The notes under the pieces were generated by a model, which ran no database searches, was not told the origin of the DNA, and was given only the letters and a program-made list of their open reading frames with translations. Below, piece after piece: positions 33,834 through 42,404 of a stretch of 64,000 bases of DNA (its first letter is position 1; every line of letters starts with the position of its first letter). The DNA is from Streptomyces hokutonensis (GTDB lineage Bacteria > Actinomycetota > Actinomycetes > Streptomycetales > Streptomycetaceae), in contig NZ_BARG01000038.1 of the NCBI RefSeq assembly GCF_000376565.1, forward strand, positions 124,001 to 188,000. Direction: 5' to 3'. The position numbers and the translations under genes were made by a program.

Positions 33834-35186
33834 ATGGACCGCCGCACCCGCCTCCAGGACCTGCTCGCCCGGGAGAGCGCCGAGGCCGAGCGGCGCAATC
33901 CGCGCTCGAAGGCCGCCTACGCCCGCGCCGAGCATCTCTTCGGGCGGGTGCCGATGACCTGGATGAACAAGACCGCCGGAGCCTTCCCCCGCTATCTCGA
34001 CACCGCCCGGGGCGCCCGCGTCACCGACATCGACGGGCACGAGTACATCGACTTCAGCCTCGGCGACACCGGGGCCATGGCCGGCCACTCGCCCGCCGTG
34101 GTCGCGGAGGCGGTGCGGCGCCGGTTCGCCGAACAGGGCGGTGCCACGGCGATGCTGCCCACGGAGGACGCCGAGTGGGTCGGCGCGGAGCTCACCCGCC
34201 GCTTCGGGCTCGCCCGCTGGAGCTTCTCGCTCACCGCGACCGACGCCAACCGCTGGGCGATCCGGCTCGCCCGTGCCGTCACCGACCGCCCCAAGATCCT
34301 GGTGAACAGCTACAGCTACCACGGCAGCGTCGACGAGTCGCTCATCGTCGTGGGGCCGGACGGGCAGGGTACGGCCCGCCCCGGCAACGTCGGCGCTCCC
34401 TGCGATGTCACGCTCACCAGCCGCGTCGCCGAGTTCAACGATCCCGCCCAGCTGGAACGGGAGTTGGCGCACGGCGACGTCGCCGCCGTCCTGATGGAAC
34501 CCGCGCTCACCAACATCGGCATCGTGCTGCCCGAGCCCGGCTACCTGGCCGCCGTACGCGAACTGACCAGGAAACACGGCACGTTGCTCATCATCGACGA
34601 GACCCACACCTTCTCCGCGGGACCGGGCGGCTGCACCGCCGAGTGGGACCTCGAACCCGATCTGCTCACCATCGGCAAGGCGATCGGCGGCGGCATCCCG
34701 GCTGGTGCCTACGGCCTCTCCGTCGAACTCGCCGACCGGCTGCTCGGCCGCGCCGACCTGGATCTGGTCGACATGGGCGGGGTCGGCGGCACCCTCGCGG
34801 GCAACGCGCTCTCCGTCGCCGCGATGCGCGCCACCCTCGAACACGTCCTGACCGACGAGGCGTTCGCCCATATGGCGAAGCTCTCCGAACGCTTCGCGGC
34901 CGGTGTCCAGGAGGGCATCGACGCCCACGCGCTGCCCTGGACGGTGAGCCGCCTCGGCGCCCGCAGCGAGTACCGCTTCGCGTCCCCGGCCCCGCGCACC
35001 GGCACCGAGTCCGAGGCGGCGGGCGACCCGGAGCTGGAGGACTTCCTGCACCTCTACCTCGCCAACCGGGGCATCCTGCTCACCCCGTTCCACAGCATGG
35101 CGCTGATGTGCCCCGACACCACCGAGCAGGACGTCGACACCCACACCCGGGTCTTCGCCGAAGCCCTCGCCGAACTGGCCGACTGA
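33834..35186 (+). CDS. Class III PLP-dependent aminotransferase (glutamate-1-semialdehyde aminomutase-like)
   Basis: 450 aa fold-type I enzyme. RYLDTARGARVTDIDGHEYIDFSLGDTGAMAGHS is the N-terminal pattern of glutamate-1-semialdehyde 2,1-aminomutase relatives, NSYSYHGSVDESL the PLP phosphate region, LLIIDETHTFSAGPGG holds the Asp that contacts the pyridine nitrogen, and LLTIGKAIGGGIPAGAYG the Schiff-base Lys. ATG at 33834; an upstream in-frame codon at 33768 lacks support. The adjacent AsnC regulator, 24 bp downstream, suggests amino-acid-responsive control. A heme-pathway hemL is unlikely here. Substrate could be a beta-amino acid or a 2-aminoalkanoate. Confidence 0.87.
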   Translation: MDRRTRLQDLLARESAEAERRNPRSKAAYARAEHLFGRVPMTWMNKTAGAFPRYLDTARGARVTDIDGHEYIDFSLGDTGAMAGHSPAVVAEAVRRRFAEQGGATAMLPTEDAEWVGAELTRRFGLARWSFSLTATDANRWAIRLARAVTDRPKILVNSYSYHGSVDESLIVVGPDGQGTARPGNVGAPCDVTLTSRVAEFNDPAQLERELAHGDVAAVLMEPALTNIGIVLPEPGYLAAVRELTRKHGTLLIIDETHTFSAGPGGCTAEWDLEPDLLTIGKAIGGGIPAGAYGLSVELADRLLGRADLDLVDMGGVGGTLAGNALSVAAMRATLEHVLTDEAFAHMAKLSERFAAGVQEGIDAHALPWTVSRLGARSEYRFASPAPRTGTESEAAGDPELEDFLHLYLANRGILLTPFHSMALMCPDTTEQDVDTHTRVFAEALAELAD

Positions 35187-35210
35187 CACAGGGAGTTGGA
35201 GAACAAGCAC

Positions 35211-35651
35211 GTGGACGACATCGACCGGGCCATCCTGCGCGAGCTCCAGACCGACGGACGTATCGCCTACGCCGACCTCGGACCGAAGGTCGGCCTGTCC
35301 GCGTCGGCAGCTCGCCAGCGGCTCCAACGCCTCTTGGATTCCAAGGCCGTTCAGGTCGTCGGGGTGACCGACCCGATGGCCATGGGCGGGCAGGCCATGG
35401 CCATGCTCGGCATCGAGGTGGACGGCGACCCGCGCACGGTCGCCGACGAACTCGCCCTGCGCGACGAGGTGGTGTACTCCGTGCTCACCTCCGGCGGCTT
35501 CGACCTGTTCGCGGAAGTGGTCACCCCGGGACCGCGGGACCTGCTGGACTTCGTCAACGACGTCGTACGGCCGATCGAAGGGGTCAGGAGCGTCCAGTCG
35601 TTCCCGTACTTCGGGATCCACACCCACCGGTTCCTGTGGGACGTGGGGTGA
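35211..35651 (+). CDS. Lrp/AsnC family transcriptional regulator
   Basis: 146 aa. N-terminal HTH (~residues 1-55: DDIDRAILRELQTDGRIAYADLGPKVGLSASAARQRLQRLLDSKAVQVVGVTDP) and a RAM ligand domain (~65-140). GTG at 35211 with GGAG eight bases upstream; a TTG 15 bp earlier is less likely. It follows the aminotransferase and probably controls that gene, possibly through the ATACGA/TCGTAT inverted repeat at 33774-33794. Confidence 0.9.
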   Translation: MDDIDRAILRELQTDGRIAYADLGPKVGLSASAARQRLQRLLDSKAVQVVGVTDPMAMGGQAMAMLGIEVDGDPRTVADELALRDEVVYSVLTSGGFDLFAEVVTPGPRDLLDFVNDVVRPIEGVRSVQSFPYFGIHTHRFLWDVG

Positions 35652-35745
35652 CCGCCGCCTGAGCGCGGGCCCGAGATGCCGTAGTGATCCCGTGGGCGTC
35701 TAATGGGGGTGTCGGAAATGTCCCCTGGCGGAAAAGGCCGAGGTC

Positions 35746-37992
35746 ATGACGCCCACGGATTCCAGTGCAGGGGGCAGCGGGGCCGCAGCCAAGGGGGTGC
35801 TGAGGAGGCTGGGGGAGTGGTGCGCCCGGCACTTCGTGATCGTCGTCGTGGCCTGGCTCGTCGCGCTGGCCGCGCTCCAGGTCCTCAACAGGTCCTTCGG
35901 GGGCGACTATTCGGACGACTTCTCGCTCTCCGGCGTACAGTCCCAGCACGGTCTGCAGGTCCTGAAGGACCACGATCCGGCGGCCGGCGGCTACAGCAGC
36001 CAGATCGTCCTGCACGACAAGGACAAACAGCTCACCTCGCTGAGCTCGCAGATGTCCGAGACGGTCGGCGACCTGCAGAAGCTTCCGCACGTCCTGTCGG
36101 TGCAGAACCCGCTGCCGCAGCCCGGAGCGCAGCCACCGACGTCCACCGGTCCGAACGTGGGACCCCTGTCGACCGACGCGAAGACCGGCTACATCACCAT
36201 CCGCTTCGACGTCCAGCCGTCCACCCTCGGTGACGGCTACCTCCACGGCGTCGACAACTCCGTGAAGCCGCTCCGCGCCGCCGGCGCCCAGGTCGAGTAC
36301 GGCGGACCGCTCGGCGAACTGGCCCGCCCCGCCGCCGACGACCGGGTCAGCGAACTCATCGGGTTCGCCGTGGCCATCGTCGTGCTGCTGATCGGCTTCG
36401 GCAGTGTGATCGCCGCCGCGATGCCCCTGGTGACCGCGCTGATCAGCGTGATCGGCGGACTCGCGTGCCTCGGACTGCTGGCGGCGGCCTTCACCTTCGC
36501 GACGGTGTCACCCACCCTCGCGACGATGATCGGACTCGGCGTCGGCATCGACTACGCCCTGTTCCTGATCACCCGTCACCGGCAGAACCTCATGAACGGC
36601 GCGGATCCGGTGCGCGCCGCCGGACAGGCCACCGCCACCAGCGGCCGAGCCGTGCTCGTTTCCGGCTGCACAGTGATCATCGCGCTCGCCGGACTCTTCG
36701 TCTCCGGAGTGCCCTTCATCGGCAAACTCGGGCTCGCGGCCGCCGTGACGGTCGTGTCCGCGGTCATCGGCGCGCTCACCCTCGTACCCGCCCTGCTCGG
36801 GCTCGTCGGCAAACGGATCGACCGCTACCGCGTGCGCCGCCCGGTCGCCGAGACCGACGCCGAGCCCGGCACCGAACCCACGGGCACCTGGCACCGCTAC
36901 GCGCAGCGCGTGGAACACCGGCCGTGGACCTTCCTCGCGGCGGGCGTCGCGGCCGTCGTCGTCCTCGCGATCCCGGTCTTCTCCCTCCAGCTCGGTCACA
37001 TCGGCGACGGCGCCGACCCCACCTCGTTCACCGACCGGCGCGCCTTCGACCTGATGACGGACGCCTTCGGGCCCGGCTCCAACGGCCCTCTCACCGTCGT
37101 CATCGACCAGACGGGCGTCCCGTCCTCGCAGCGCCAGGACCTCACCACCCAGGCACAGAAGACCCTCGACGGGGTGCAGGGCGCCGCCAAGGTCACCCCG
37201 CTGACGACCACCAAGGACGGTGACGTCCTGGTCGGCACCGTCTACTCCAAGCAGTCCCCGCAGAGCGCCGACACCACCGACCTCACCAACCGCCTCGTCC
37301 ACGACACCCTCCCCGACGCGGTCTCCGGCACCTCCGCCAAGGGCTACGTCACCGGCACGACGGCCGCGCAGGTCGACTTCCGCGACATCGTGTCGAGCCG
37401 GCTGCCCCTGATCATCGGTGTGGTCGTCGCCCTGGCCTTCCTGATCATCCTCGCCGTGTTCCGCGGCCTCCTCGTCGCCGTCAAGGCCGCCGTCCTCAAT
37501 GTGCTCTCGATCGCGGCCTCCTACGGCGTCGTCGTCGCCGTCTTCCAGTGGGGCTGGGGCGGCCCCGCGCTGGGCGTCTCCGGCAAGGTGCCCATCGAGA
37601 GCTACGTCCCGATGATGATGTTCGCGATCATCTTCGGCCTGAGCATGGACTACGAGATCTTCCTGCTCTCCCGGGTCCACGAGGCCTGGCTGCGCACCGG
37701 CGACGCCGAGGCCTCCGTCGCCCACGCCCTGGAGATCACCGCGCGCGTCATCACCTGCGCCGCGCTGATCATGGTCAGCGTCTTCGCGGCCTTCGTCCTC
37801 AGCGACAACATCGTGGTCAAGATGCTCGGCCTCGGCCTGGCTGTCAGTGTGCTCATCGACGCGACGGTCGTACGGCTGCTGATGGTGCCCGCCGTCATGA
37901 CCCTGCTGGGCCGGCACGCCTGGTGGACACCCCGGTTCCTGGACCGGATCCTGCCGCACATCGACGCGGAGGGTGAGCAGGAGGCGCGGTGA
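35746..37992 (+). CDS. MMPL/RND family membrane transporter
   Basis: 748 aa in the MMPL layout: TM1 (~residues 33-53), a large extracytoplasmic loop (~55-195), TM2-6 (~200-345, including GLGVGIDYALFLITRHRQNL with the conserved Asp-Tyr pair), a cytoplasmic loop, TM7 (~400), a second loop (~415-545) and TM8-12 (~548-735, including MFAIIFGLSMDYEIFLLSRVHEAWLR). It is probably a proton-driven exporter of a lipid or hydrophobic product. The start has GAGG upstream. It stops 4 bp before the convergent phosphatase stop. Confidence 0.9.
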   Translation: MTPTDSSAGGSGAAAKGVLRRLGEWCARHFVIVVVAWLVALAALQVLNRSFGGDYSDDFSLSGVQSQHGLQVLKDHDPAAGGYSSQIVLHDKDKQLTSLSSQMSETVGDLQKLPHVLSVQNPLPQPGAQPPTSTGPNVGPLSTDAKTGYITIRFDVQPSTLGDGYLHGVDNSVKPLRAAGAQVEYGGPLGELARPAADDRVSELIGFAVAIVVLLIGFGSVIAAAMPLVTALISVIGGLACLGLLAAAFTFATVSPTLATMIGLGVGIDYALFLITRHRQNLMNGADPVRAAGQATATSGRAVLVSGCTVIIALAGLFVSGVPFIGKLGLAAAVTVVSAVIGALTLVPALLGLVGKRIDRYRVRRPVAETDAEPGTEPTGTWHRYAQRVEHRPWTFLAAGVAAVVVLAIPVFSLQLGHIGDGADPTSFTDRRAFDLMTDAFGPGSNGPLTVVIDQTGVPSSQRQDLTTQAQKTLDGVQGAAKVTPLTTTKDGDVLVGTVYSKQSPQSADTTDLTNRLVHDTLPDAVSGTSAKGYVTGTTAAQVDFRDIVSSRLPLIIGVVVALAFLIILAVFRGLLVAVKAAVLNVLSIAASYGVVVAVFQWGWGGPALGVSGKVPIESYVPMMMFAIIFGLSMDYEIFLLSRVHEAWLRTGDAEASVAHALEITARVITCAALIMVSVFAAFVLSDNIVVKMLGLGLAVSVLIDATVVRLLMVPAVMTLLGRHAWWTPRFLDRILPHIDAEGEQEAR

Positions 37993-37995
37993 ACC

Positions 37996-39099
37996 TCAGT
38001 CGTCGGGCGTCAGGACGAGCATGGTGACGTCGTCCCGGATCTCCTCCGAGTACCGCAGCACATCGGCCCACACCCGCTCCGCCAGGTCGGCCGGGTCCCC
38101 GTCGGCGAGCGCGGGGAGCCGCCCGGTGAGCGGATAGAAGGCACCGGAGGCGTCCCGTGCCTCCCACACCCCGTCGGACGCCAGGAACAGCCGGTCCCCG
38201 GGCCGCAGCGGCACCGTGACGGCACCGAGCGGACCCGAGTCGGCCAGACCGAGACCCAGCGGCGTCCACGGCACGATGTCGATCTCCGCGACGCGCCCCT
38301 CGCGCAGCACCACCGGAGCCGGATGCCCGCAGGCCACGATCCGTACCGCCCGCGCGTCCGCCGAGAACTCCAGCAGTACGGCCGTGGCGAACAGCTCCGC
38401 GTGCGGCGACCGCGCCGAATCCACCACGAGCCTGCGGTCGAGCCGCGCGGCGACCGACTCCAGCTCCTGCCGGTCGAGCACCGCCTCCCGGAACGCGCCG
38501 AGCAGCGAAGCCACCGTCGCCACGGCCGACAGCCCGTGCCCCTGCACGTCCCCCATCACCGCCCGCACCCCGAACGGCCCGTCCCGCACATCGAAGAAGT
38601 CACCCCCGACCAGCGTCCCGCGCTGCGCCGCCCGGTACAGCCCCGCACATCGCACCGGCCCCACCCGCTCCGGCAACGGCGGCGCCACGGCCCGCTGCGC
38701 GGCCTCGGCGACCGTACGCTCCAGATCGAGCTGGGCGTCCCGACGACTCCGTACGAACGAGATGAACACACTCAGCAACGCGACGAAGCAGATGGTCAAC
38801 AGGTCCGTACTGCCCGGATCGTTGAGGTGGAAGGCCGGGACGGTCAGCAGCGCGACGCTGAGTCCGCCGTAGAACACGGTCGCCACCACGCCGTACGACA
38901 GACCGGCCAGCGGCGGAATGGCACCCAGCACGAAGCCGACGTCCAGCCGGTTCCGACTCATCAGCGTCGCCACGCCCACACCGACGACCAGCACGGCCGG
39001 CAGCACCCGCACCCACATGGGAGCGGGCGCGCCCCGGAGCCAGCCGCGCCGGGTCGGCTCCCGGTTCCGGCGCGACACGAGACCCCGCACCTTTCCCAC
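37996..39099 (-). CDS. Membrane-anchored PP2C (SpoIIE-type) serine/threonine phosphatase
   Basis: 367 aa. About three to four transmembrane helices lie in residues ~27-115 (VRVLPAVLVVGVGVATLM, VLGAIPPLAGLSYGVVATVFYGG, LLTICFVALLSVFISFV), followed by a short coil and a SpoIIE phosphatase domain (~150-365: GGDFFDVRDGPFGVRAVMGDVQGHGL, LASDGVWEARD, with metal-binding Asp). GTG at 39099 with AGGAG nine bases upstream. It would dephosphorylate anti-anti-sigma factors; no partner is adjacent. Confidence 0.88.
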   Translation of the reverse strand: MGKVRGLVSRRNREPTRRGWLRGAPAPMWVRVLPAVLVVGVGVATLMSRNRLDVGFVLGAIPPLAGLSYGVVATVFYGGLSVALLTVPAFHLNDPGSTDLLTICFVALLSVFISFVRSRRDAQLDLERTVAEAAQRAVAPPLPERVGPVRCAGLYRAAQRGTLVGGDFFDVRDGPFGVRAVMGDVQGHGLSAVATVASLLGAFREAVLDRQELESVAARLDRRLVVDSARSPHAELFATAVLLEFSADARAVRIVACGHPAPVVLREGRVAEIDIVPWTPLGLGLADSGPLGAVTVPLRPGDRLFLASDGVWEARDASGAFYPLTGRLPALADGDPADLAERVWADVLRYSEEIRDDVTMLVLTPDD

Positions 39100-39258
39100 A
39101 CCACCACGCTCCTACGACGGGACCGGCCCCGCACTCCGAGCGCCAAATCGATAGATCAACTGAAAGATCGGTCAGATCAGTCAATATTCACCAATCCGCA
39201 AGGGGTGGCCGTTCCGAATCCTCGAGCGTCAGGGAAGTTGGCACGGAGGACGGACGGT

Positions 39259-40794
39259 ATGACACCAATCGCCAGGAGCGGTGCGCGGCGCAGGAGCCTC
39301 GCCACCCTCGTAGCAGGTGCGCTGGCCGCCGGGGGACTCGCAGCCGCCGGTATGACCACGCTGGAACCGGGGGCGGCTTCCGCCTCCAGTCACCGGGAGG
39401 CCCCGCTGATCTCGGGGCACCCCAAGTACGACAACACGGACGTGTACGCCTTCGTCAGCCCGGACGATCCGGCGACGACGACGATCATCGCGAACTGGAT
39501 CCCGTTCGAGGATCCGGCGGGCGGCCCGAACTTCTACACGTTCGCGGACGACGCCCAGTACGACATCCACATCGACAACAACGGTGACGCGCAAGGCGAG
39601 TTGCTGCTGCGCTACACCTTCAAGACACACACGAAGAACAAGAAGACGTTCCTGTACAACACGGGCCCGGTCACCAGCCTCGACGACCCGGACCTGAACG
39701 TCACCCAGACCTACGACGTCGACCTGCTCAAGCTGCACAACCAGAGTCTCGTCTCGAAGACGAAGCTCGCCGACGACGTACCGGTGGCCCCGTCGAACGT
39801 CGGCAAGGCGTCGATGCCCGACTACGCCAAGCTGCGCGAGCAGGCGGTCCGTCAACTCGCCCACGGAGGGCGGACGTTCGCCGGCCAGGCGGACGACCCG
39901 TTCTTCCTGGACCTGCGCGTCTTCGACCTGCTCTACGGAGGCAACCTCTCCGAGGTCGGCAACGACACCCTCAAGGGCTACAACGTCAACTCGATCGCCC
40001 TGCAGCTGCCCACCGACATGATCACCGAGTCGAAGCAGCAACCGGTCGTGGGCATTTGGTCGACCACCCAGCGAAGGAACGCCCAGGGCGACTACGAGCA
40101 GGTCTCGCGGCTGGGCAACCCGCTGGTCAACGAGGTCGTCAACCCGCTGAAGGACAAGGACAAGTTCAACGCGTCCTCGCCCTGGAACGACGCCCAGTTC
40201 CTGAAGAACGTGACCAACCCGGAACTGCCGAAGCTCATGGAGGCCATCTACAAGATCAAGGCACCCGCGGAACCCCGCAATGATCTCGTCGACGTCTTCC
40301 TCAAGGGCGTCAAGGGCCTCAACCAGCCGCCTGGTGTGCGACCGGCCGAGATGCTGCGCCTGAACACCTCGATCAAGCCGACCGCCGACCCGAAACGGCT
40401 CGGTGTCCTCGACGGCGACAACGCGGGCTTCCCGAACGGGCGCCGGCTCACCGACGACGTCGTGGACATCTCGCTCCAGGTCGTCGAGGGCGAACTGGTC
40501 GGCGCCAAGAACGACTTGGGGGACGCGGTCGACTCCAATGACCAGAAGTTCGGCGACTCCTTCCCCTACCTGGCCCAGCCCGTCGCCGGTTCGCGAGGCC
40601 CGCTCGCGAAGGGCACGGCCGGTGGCAACAGCGTCCGCGACCAGGTGGGCAACGCCCTGCAGCCGACCGGCTCGGCCGACGGCACGAGCAACACCGGTCT
40701 GATCGCCGCGTCGGTGGGCTCGGGCGCGGCAGGGATCCTGCTGATCGGCGCGGGTCTGGCGTGGTGGCGCCGGCGCATGCAACGGCCGAACTGA
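39259..40794 (+). CDS. DUF4331 domain exported protein with C-terminal membrane anchor
   Basis: 511 aa. Signal peptide ~1-37 (LATLVAGALAAGGLAAAG); the mature part begins ASSHREAPLISGHPKYDNTDVYAFVSPDD, the DUF4331 signature. A C-terminal helix (~484-505, LIAASVGSGAAGILLIGAGLA) followed by WWRRRMQR would anchor it in the membrane facing outward. Function unknown. The ATG at 39259 follows GGAGGA. The leader (39100-39258) is unusually AT-rich around 39145-39195 (AGATC at 39153, 39165 and 39174), so a promoter is likely there. Confidence 0.85.
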   Translation: MTPIARSGARRRSLATLVAGALAAGGLAAAGMTTLEPGAASASSHREAPLISGHPKYDNTDVYAFVSPDDPATTTIIANWIPFEDPAGGPNFYTFADDAQYDIHIDNNGDAQGELLLRYTFKTHTKNKKTFLYNTGPVTSLDDPDLNVTQTYDVDLLKLHNQSLVSKTKLADDVPVAPSNVGKASMPDYAKLREQAVRQLAHGGRTFAGQADDPFFLDLRVFDLLYGGNLSEVGNDTLKGYNVNSIALQLPTDMITESKQQPVVGIWSTTQRRNAQGDYEQVSRLGNPLVNEVVNPLKDKDKFNASSPWNDAQFLKNVTNPELPKLMEAIYKIKAPAEPRNDLVDVFLKGVKGLNQPPGVRPAEMLRLNTSIKPTADPKRLGVLDGDNAGFPNGRRLTDDVVDISLQVVEGELVGAKNDLGDAVDSNDQKFGDSFPYLAQPVAGSRGPLAKGTAGGNSVRDQVGNALQPTGSADGTSNTGLIAASVGSGAAGILLIGAGLAWWRRRMQRPN

Positions 40795-40807
40795 GCGGCA
40801 CGGAACG

Positions 40808-40840
40808 GGAGAGGGCGGGGGCCGCGCTCCCGCCCTCTCC
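40808..40840. terminator. Bidirectional terminator hairpin
   Basis: GGAGAGGGCGGG (40808-40819) and CCCGCCCTCTCC (40829-40840) form a perfect 12-bp stem with a 9-nt loop between the convergent DUF4331 and GH64 genes. Confidence 0.85.
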
Positions 40841-40844
40841 GGCT

Positions 40845-42056
40845 TCAGAACGGCGTGAGCGTCAGCCGTATCCCCGTCGGTGCGGTGTCCTGGACGTACG
40901 ACGCGAAGTCCGCCACGTCGTCGAAGGCGAAGCCGTAGGCCCGGCCGTCGGCGGTGGCCGCGTGCACCGCCCGCGCGTAGTGGTTCGTGAGGTCGGTGCG
41001 GTAGAACTCCGAGGCGTCGGTGGTGGGTTGGGCTGAGTTCGACAGCAGCGTGGAGCGGTTGAAGCCCGCGCCGAGGACGGCCGCGACCGGGCCCGTGGTG
41101 CCGTCGTTCGGGGCGGCCAGACTGCCGTCGCAGAACAGTACGTCCCGGGTCGACGGCTTCGCGAAGGAGACCGGGGCGGGGCCGGTGAAGGCGAACCGGT
41201 CGGCGCGCACCCGGCCGGTGAAGGCGCCCGCGTTCGTGGTGACGGTGAGGTCCTTGCCGGTGTAGGTGCTCCACACCTCGTCGATGTACGGAGCGAAGTA
41301 GTCCGCCGCGAACAGGCCCGCGTCCAGCCCGTGCCCCGGCGCGATGACCCGCGTGTCGTCCACGACCAGCGGGGCGAACGCCTCTACCTGCCGCACCGCG
41401 GCGAACACCGACGCCCGCCCGCCGTCGCGCAGCGTGCCCGTCGTCTGGTCCTGGGCGCCGGTCAGCCGGATGCTCAACGGCACGCTGAACATGTCGACCA
41501 TCGTCGTGTTGCAGAACATGCCCGACGTGTTGTGCGTGAACTCGGCGCAGTCGTGCAGGACTTGGTAGTTGGGGTCGGACGTGACCCAGTCGGCCGGGTA
41601 CTGGAGCGCCGGGTTGCCGTTGCCGTCCGCCACCGCCTTGAACTTGAGCTTCGCGCCGAGGGAGACGTAGACGCGGCCCGACAGGTACGGGAGTGAAATC
41701 GTCGTCTCGGCGCCGGAGTTGAGGCTGATCGCGTAGTCCGTGAAGCCGTCGGCACCGTTGTCCGAGAGCGCTATCGGCGCGAGCGTCCCGTCGGGGGCGA
41801 CCCGCACTTGTTTGCCGTCCACGTTGCCGACGATGTAGACGTGCACGCTCGCGTTGTCGAATGAACCGCTGTTGTTGACCAGCGTCAACGGCAGCCCGCC
41901 CGCCTGATCGGCGTTCGTCTCCATGGACTTGGTGTCCGCGAGGGCGTGCGGTGCGAGGGCCGCGACTGCCGGAGCGGCCACCGCCGCCCCGCCGAGGGCG
42001 AAGAGGAGCTGACGGCGGCCGAGCGTGCGCCGATGACGGGAAGTCGGGGGAGTCAT
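40845..42056 (-). CDS. Secreted GH64 beta-1,3-glucanase (second copy)
   Basis: 403 aa paralogue of the gene at 25152. The N-terminus has a twin-arginine-like motif (LGRRQLLFALGG) before the hydrophobic stretch, so export may be by Tat, unlike the Sec-like signal of the other copy. The mature part shows LPLTLVNNSGSFDNASVHVYIVGN, GRVYVSLGAKLKFKAV, HDCAEFTHNTSGMFCNTTMVDMFSVPLSI and AVHAATADGRAYGFAFDDVADFASYV. The ATG at 42056 has CGGAGG. It would cleave beta-1,3-glucan. The TGAGAGCGCTCTCA operator 54 bp upstream matches that of the first copy. Confidence 0.88.
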   Translation of the reverse strand: MTPPTSRHRRTLGRRQLLFALGGAAVAAPAVAALAPHALADTKSMETNADQAGGLPLTLVNNSGSFDNASVHVYIVGNVDGKQVRVAPDGTLAPIALSDNGADGFTDYAISLNSGAETTISLPYLSGRVYVSLGAKLKFKAVADGNGNPALQYPADWVTSDPNYQVLHDCAEFTHNTSGMFCNTTMVDMFSVPLSIRLTGAQDQTTGTLRDGGRASVFAAVRQVEAFAPLVVDDTRVIAPGHGLDAGLFAADYFAPYIDEVWSTYTGKDLTVTTNAGAFTGRVRADRFAFTGPAPVSFAKPSTRDVLFCDGSLAAPNDGTTGPVAAVLGAGFNRSTLLSNSAQPTTDASEFYRTDLTNHYARAVHAATADGRAYGFAFDDVADFASYVQDTAPTGIRLTLTPF

Positions 42057-42109
42057 GTGGGGGGCCTCCGTGCGGGTCGGGCCGTTCGGAGCGGACGGTG
42101 CCGACGCTT

Positions 42110-42123
42110 TGAGAGCGCTCTCA
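42110..42123. promoter_or_regulatory. LacI-family type operator of the second GH64 gene
   Basis: TGAGAGCGCTCTCA, identical over 14 bp to 26388-26401, lies 54-67 bp before the GH64 ATG at 42056. No LacI gene is in the window, so the repressor is encoded elsewhere. Confidence 0.8.
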
Positions 42124-42240
42124 CAGCGTGCGTCGGCACCGCCGCCGGGGCCTGATATTACGCAGGAGCGCTGCCTCGGCCAACGGGTCGAGGAGAAGTC
42201 GTCACCACGTTGACCTGCGGAAACGAGATGAGACGGGTCG

Positions 42241-42268
42241 CTTAACCCGTGCTTAAGGGCCACTTAAG
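42241..42268 (+). repeat. Three CTTAA repeats on an 11-bp period
   Basis: CTTAACCCGTG, CTTAAGGGCCA and CTTAAG start at 42241, 42252 and 42263. An 11-bp period is typical of direct-repeat sites of OmpR-family response regulators. They lie 137-164 bp upstream of the GH92 gene. Confidence 0.5.
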
Positions 42269-42404
42269 CGCGCGGCGAAGCATTCACCCGCACTTCATCA
42301 CCCGTACCCGGGTGCCTCTTCCCTCCCATCGCGCGGCCTCCTAGCCTCGCGACGCCCCCTGTCTCTTCGGTCCCATGTCCCTTCCCCGAAAGGCGACTTG
42401 ACGC

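Larger units (their letters stand above)
42057..42404. promoter_or_regulatory. Intergenic control region between GH64 and GH92 genes
   Basis: 348 bp between divergent genes, no credible ORF. It contains the LacI-type palindrome (42110-42123), an AT-rich GTAATATCAGG element on the minus strand near 42155, three CTTAA(G) direct repeats with exact 11-bp period (42241, 42252, 42263), and TCACCCG-TACC-CGGGTGC at 42298-42315, a 4-base-spacer relative of the 17-mer found at 46-54 kb. Confidence 0.5.

Noticed and set aside
42298..42315. TCACCCG-TACC-CGGGTGC, similar to the 17-bp palindrome, 90 bp upstream of the GH92 gene
   Set aside because: The spacer is 4 rather than 3 bases and the last position differs, so it would not present the half-sites in the same geometry. 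Kept out of the regulon, though a relaxed site is possible.
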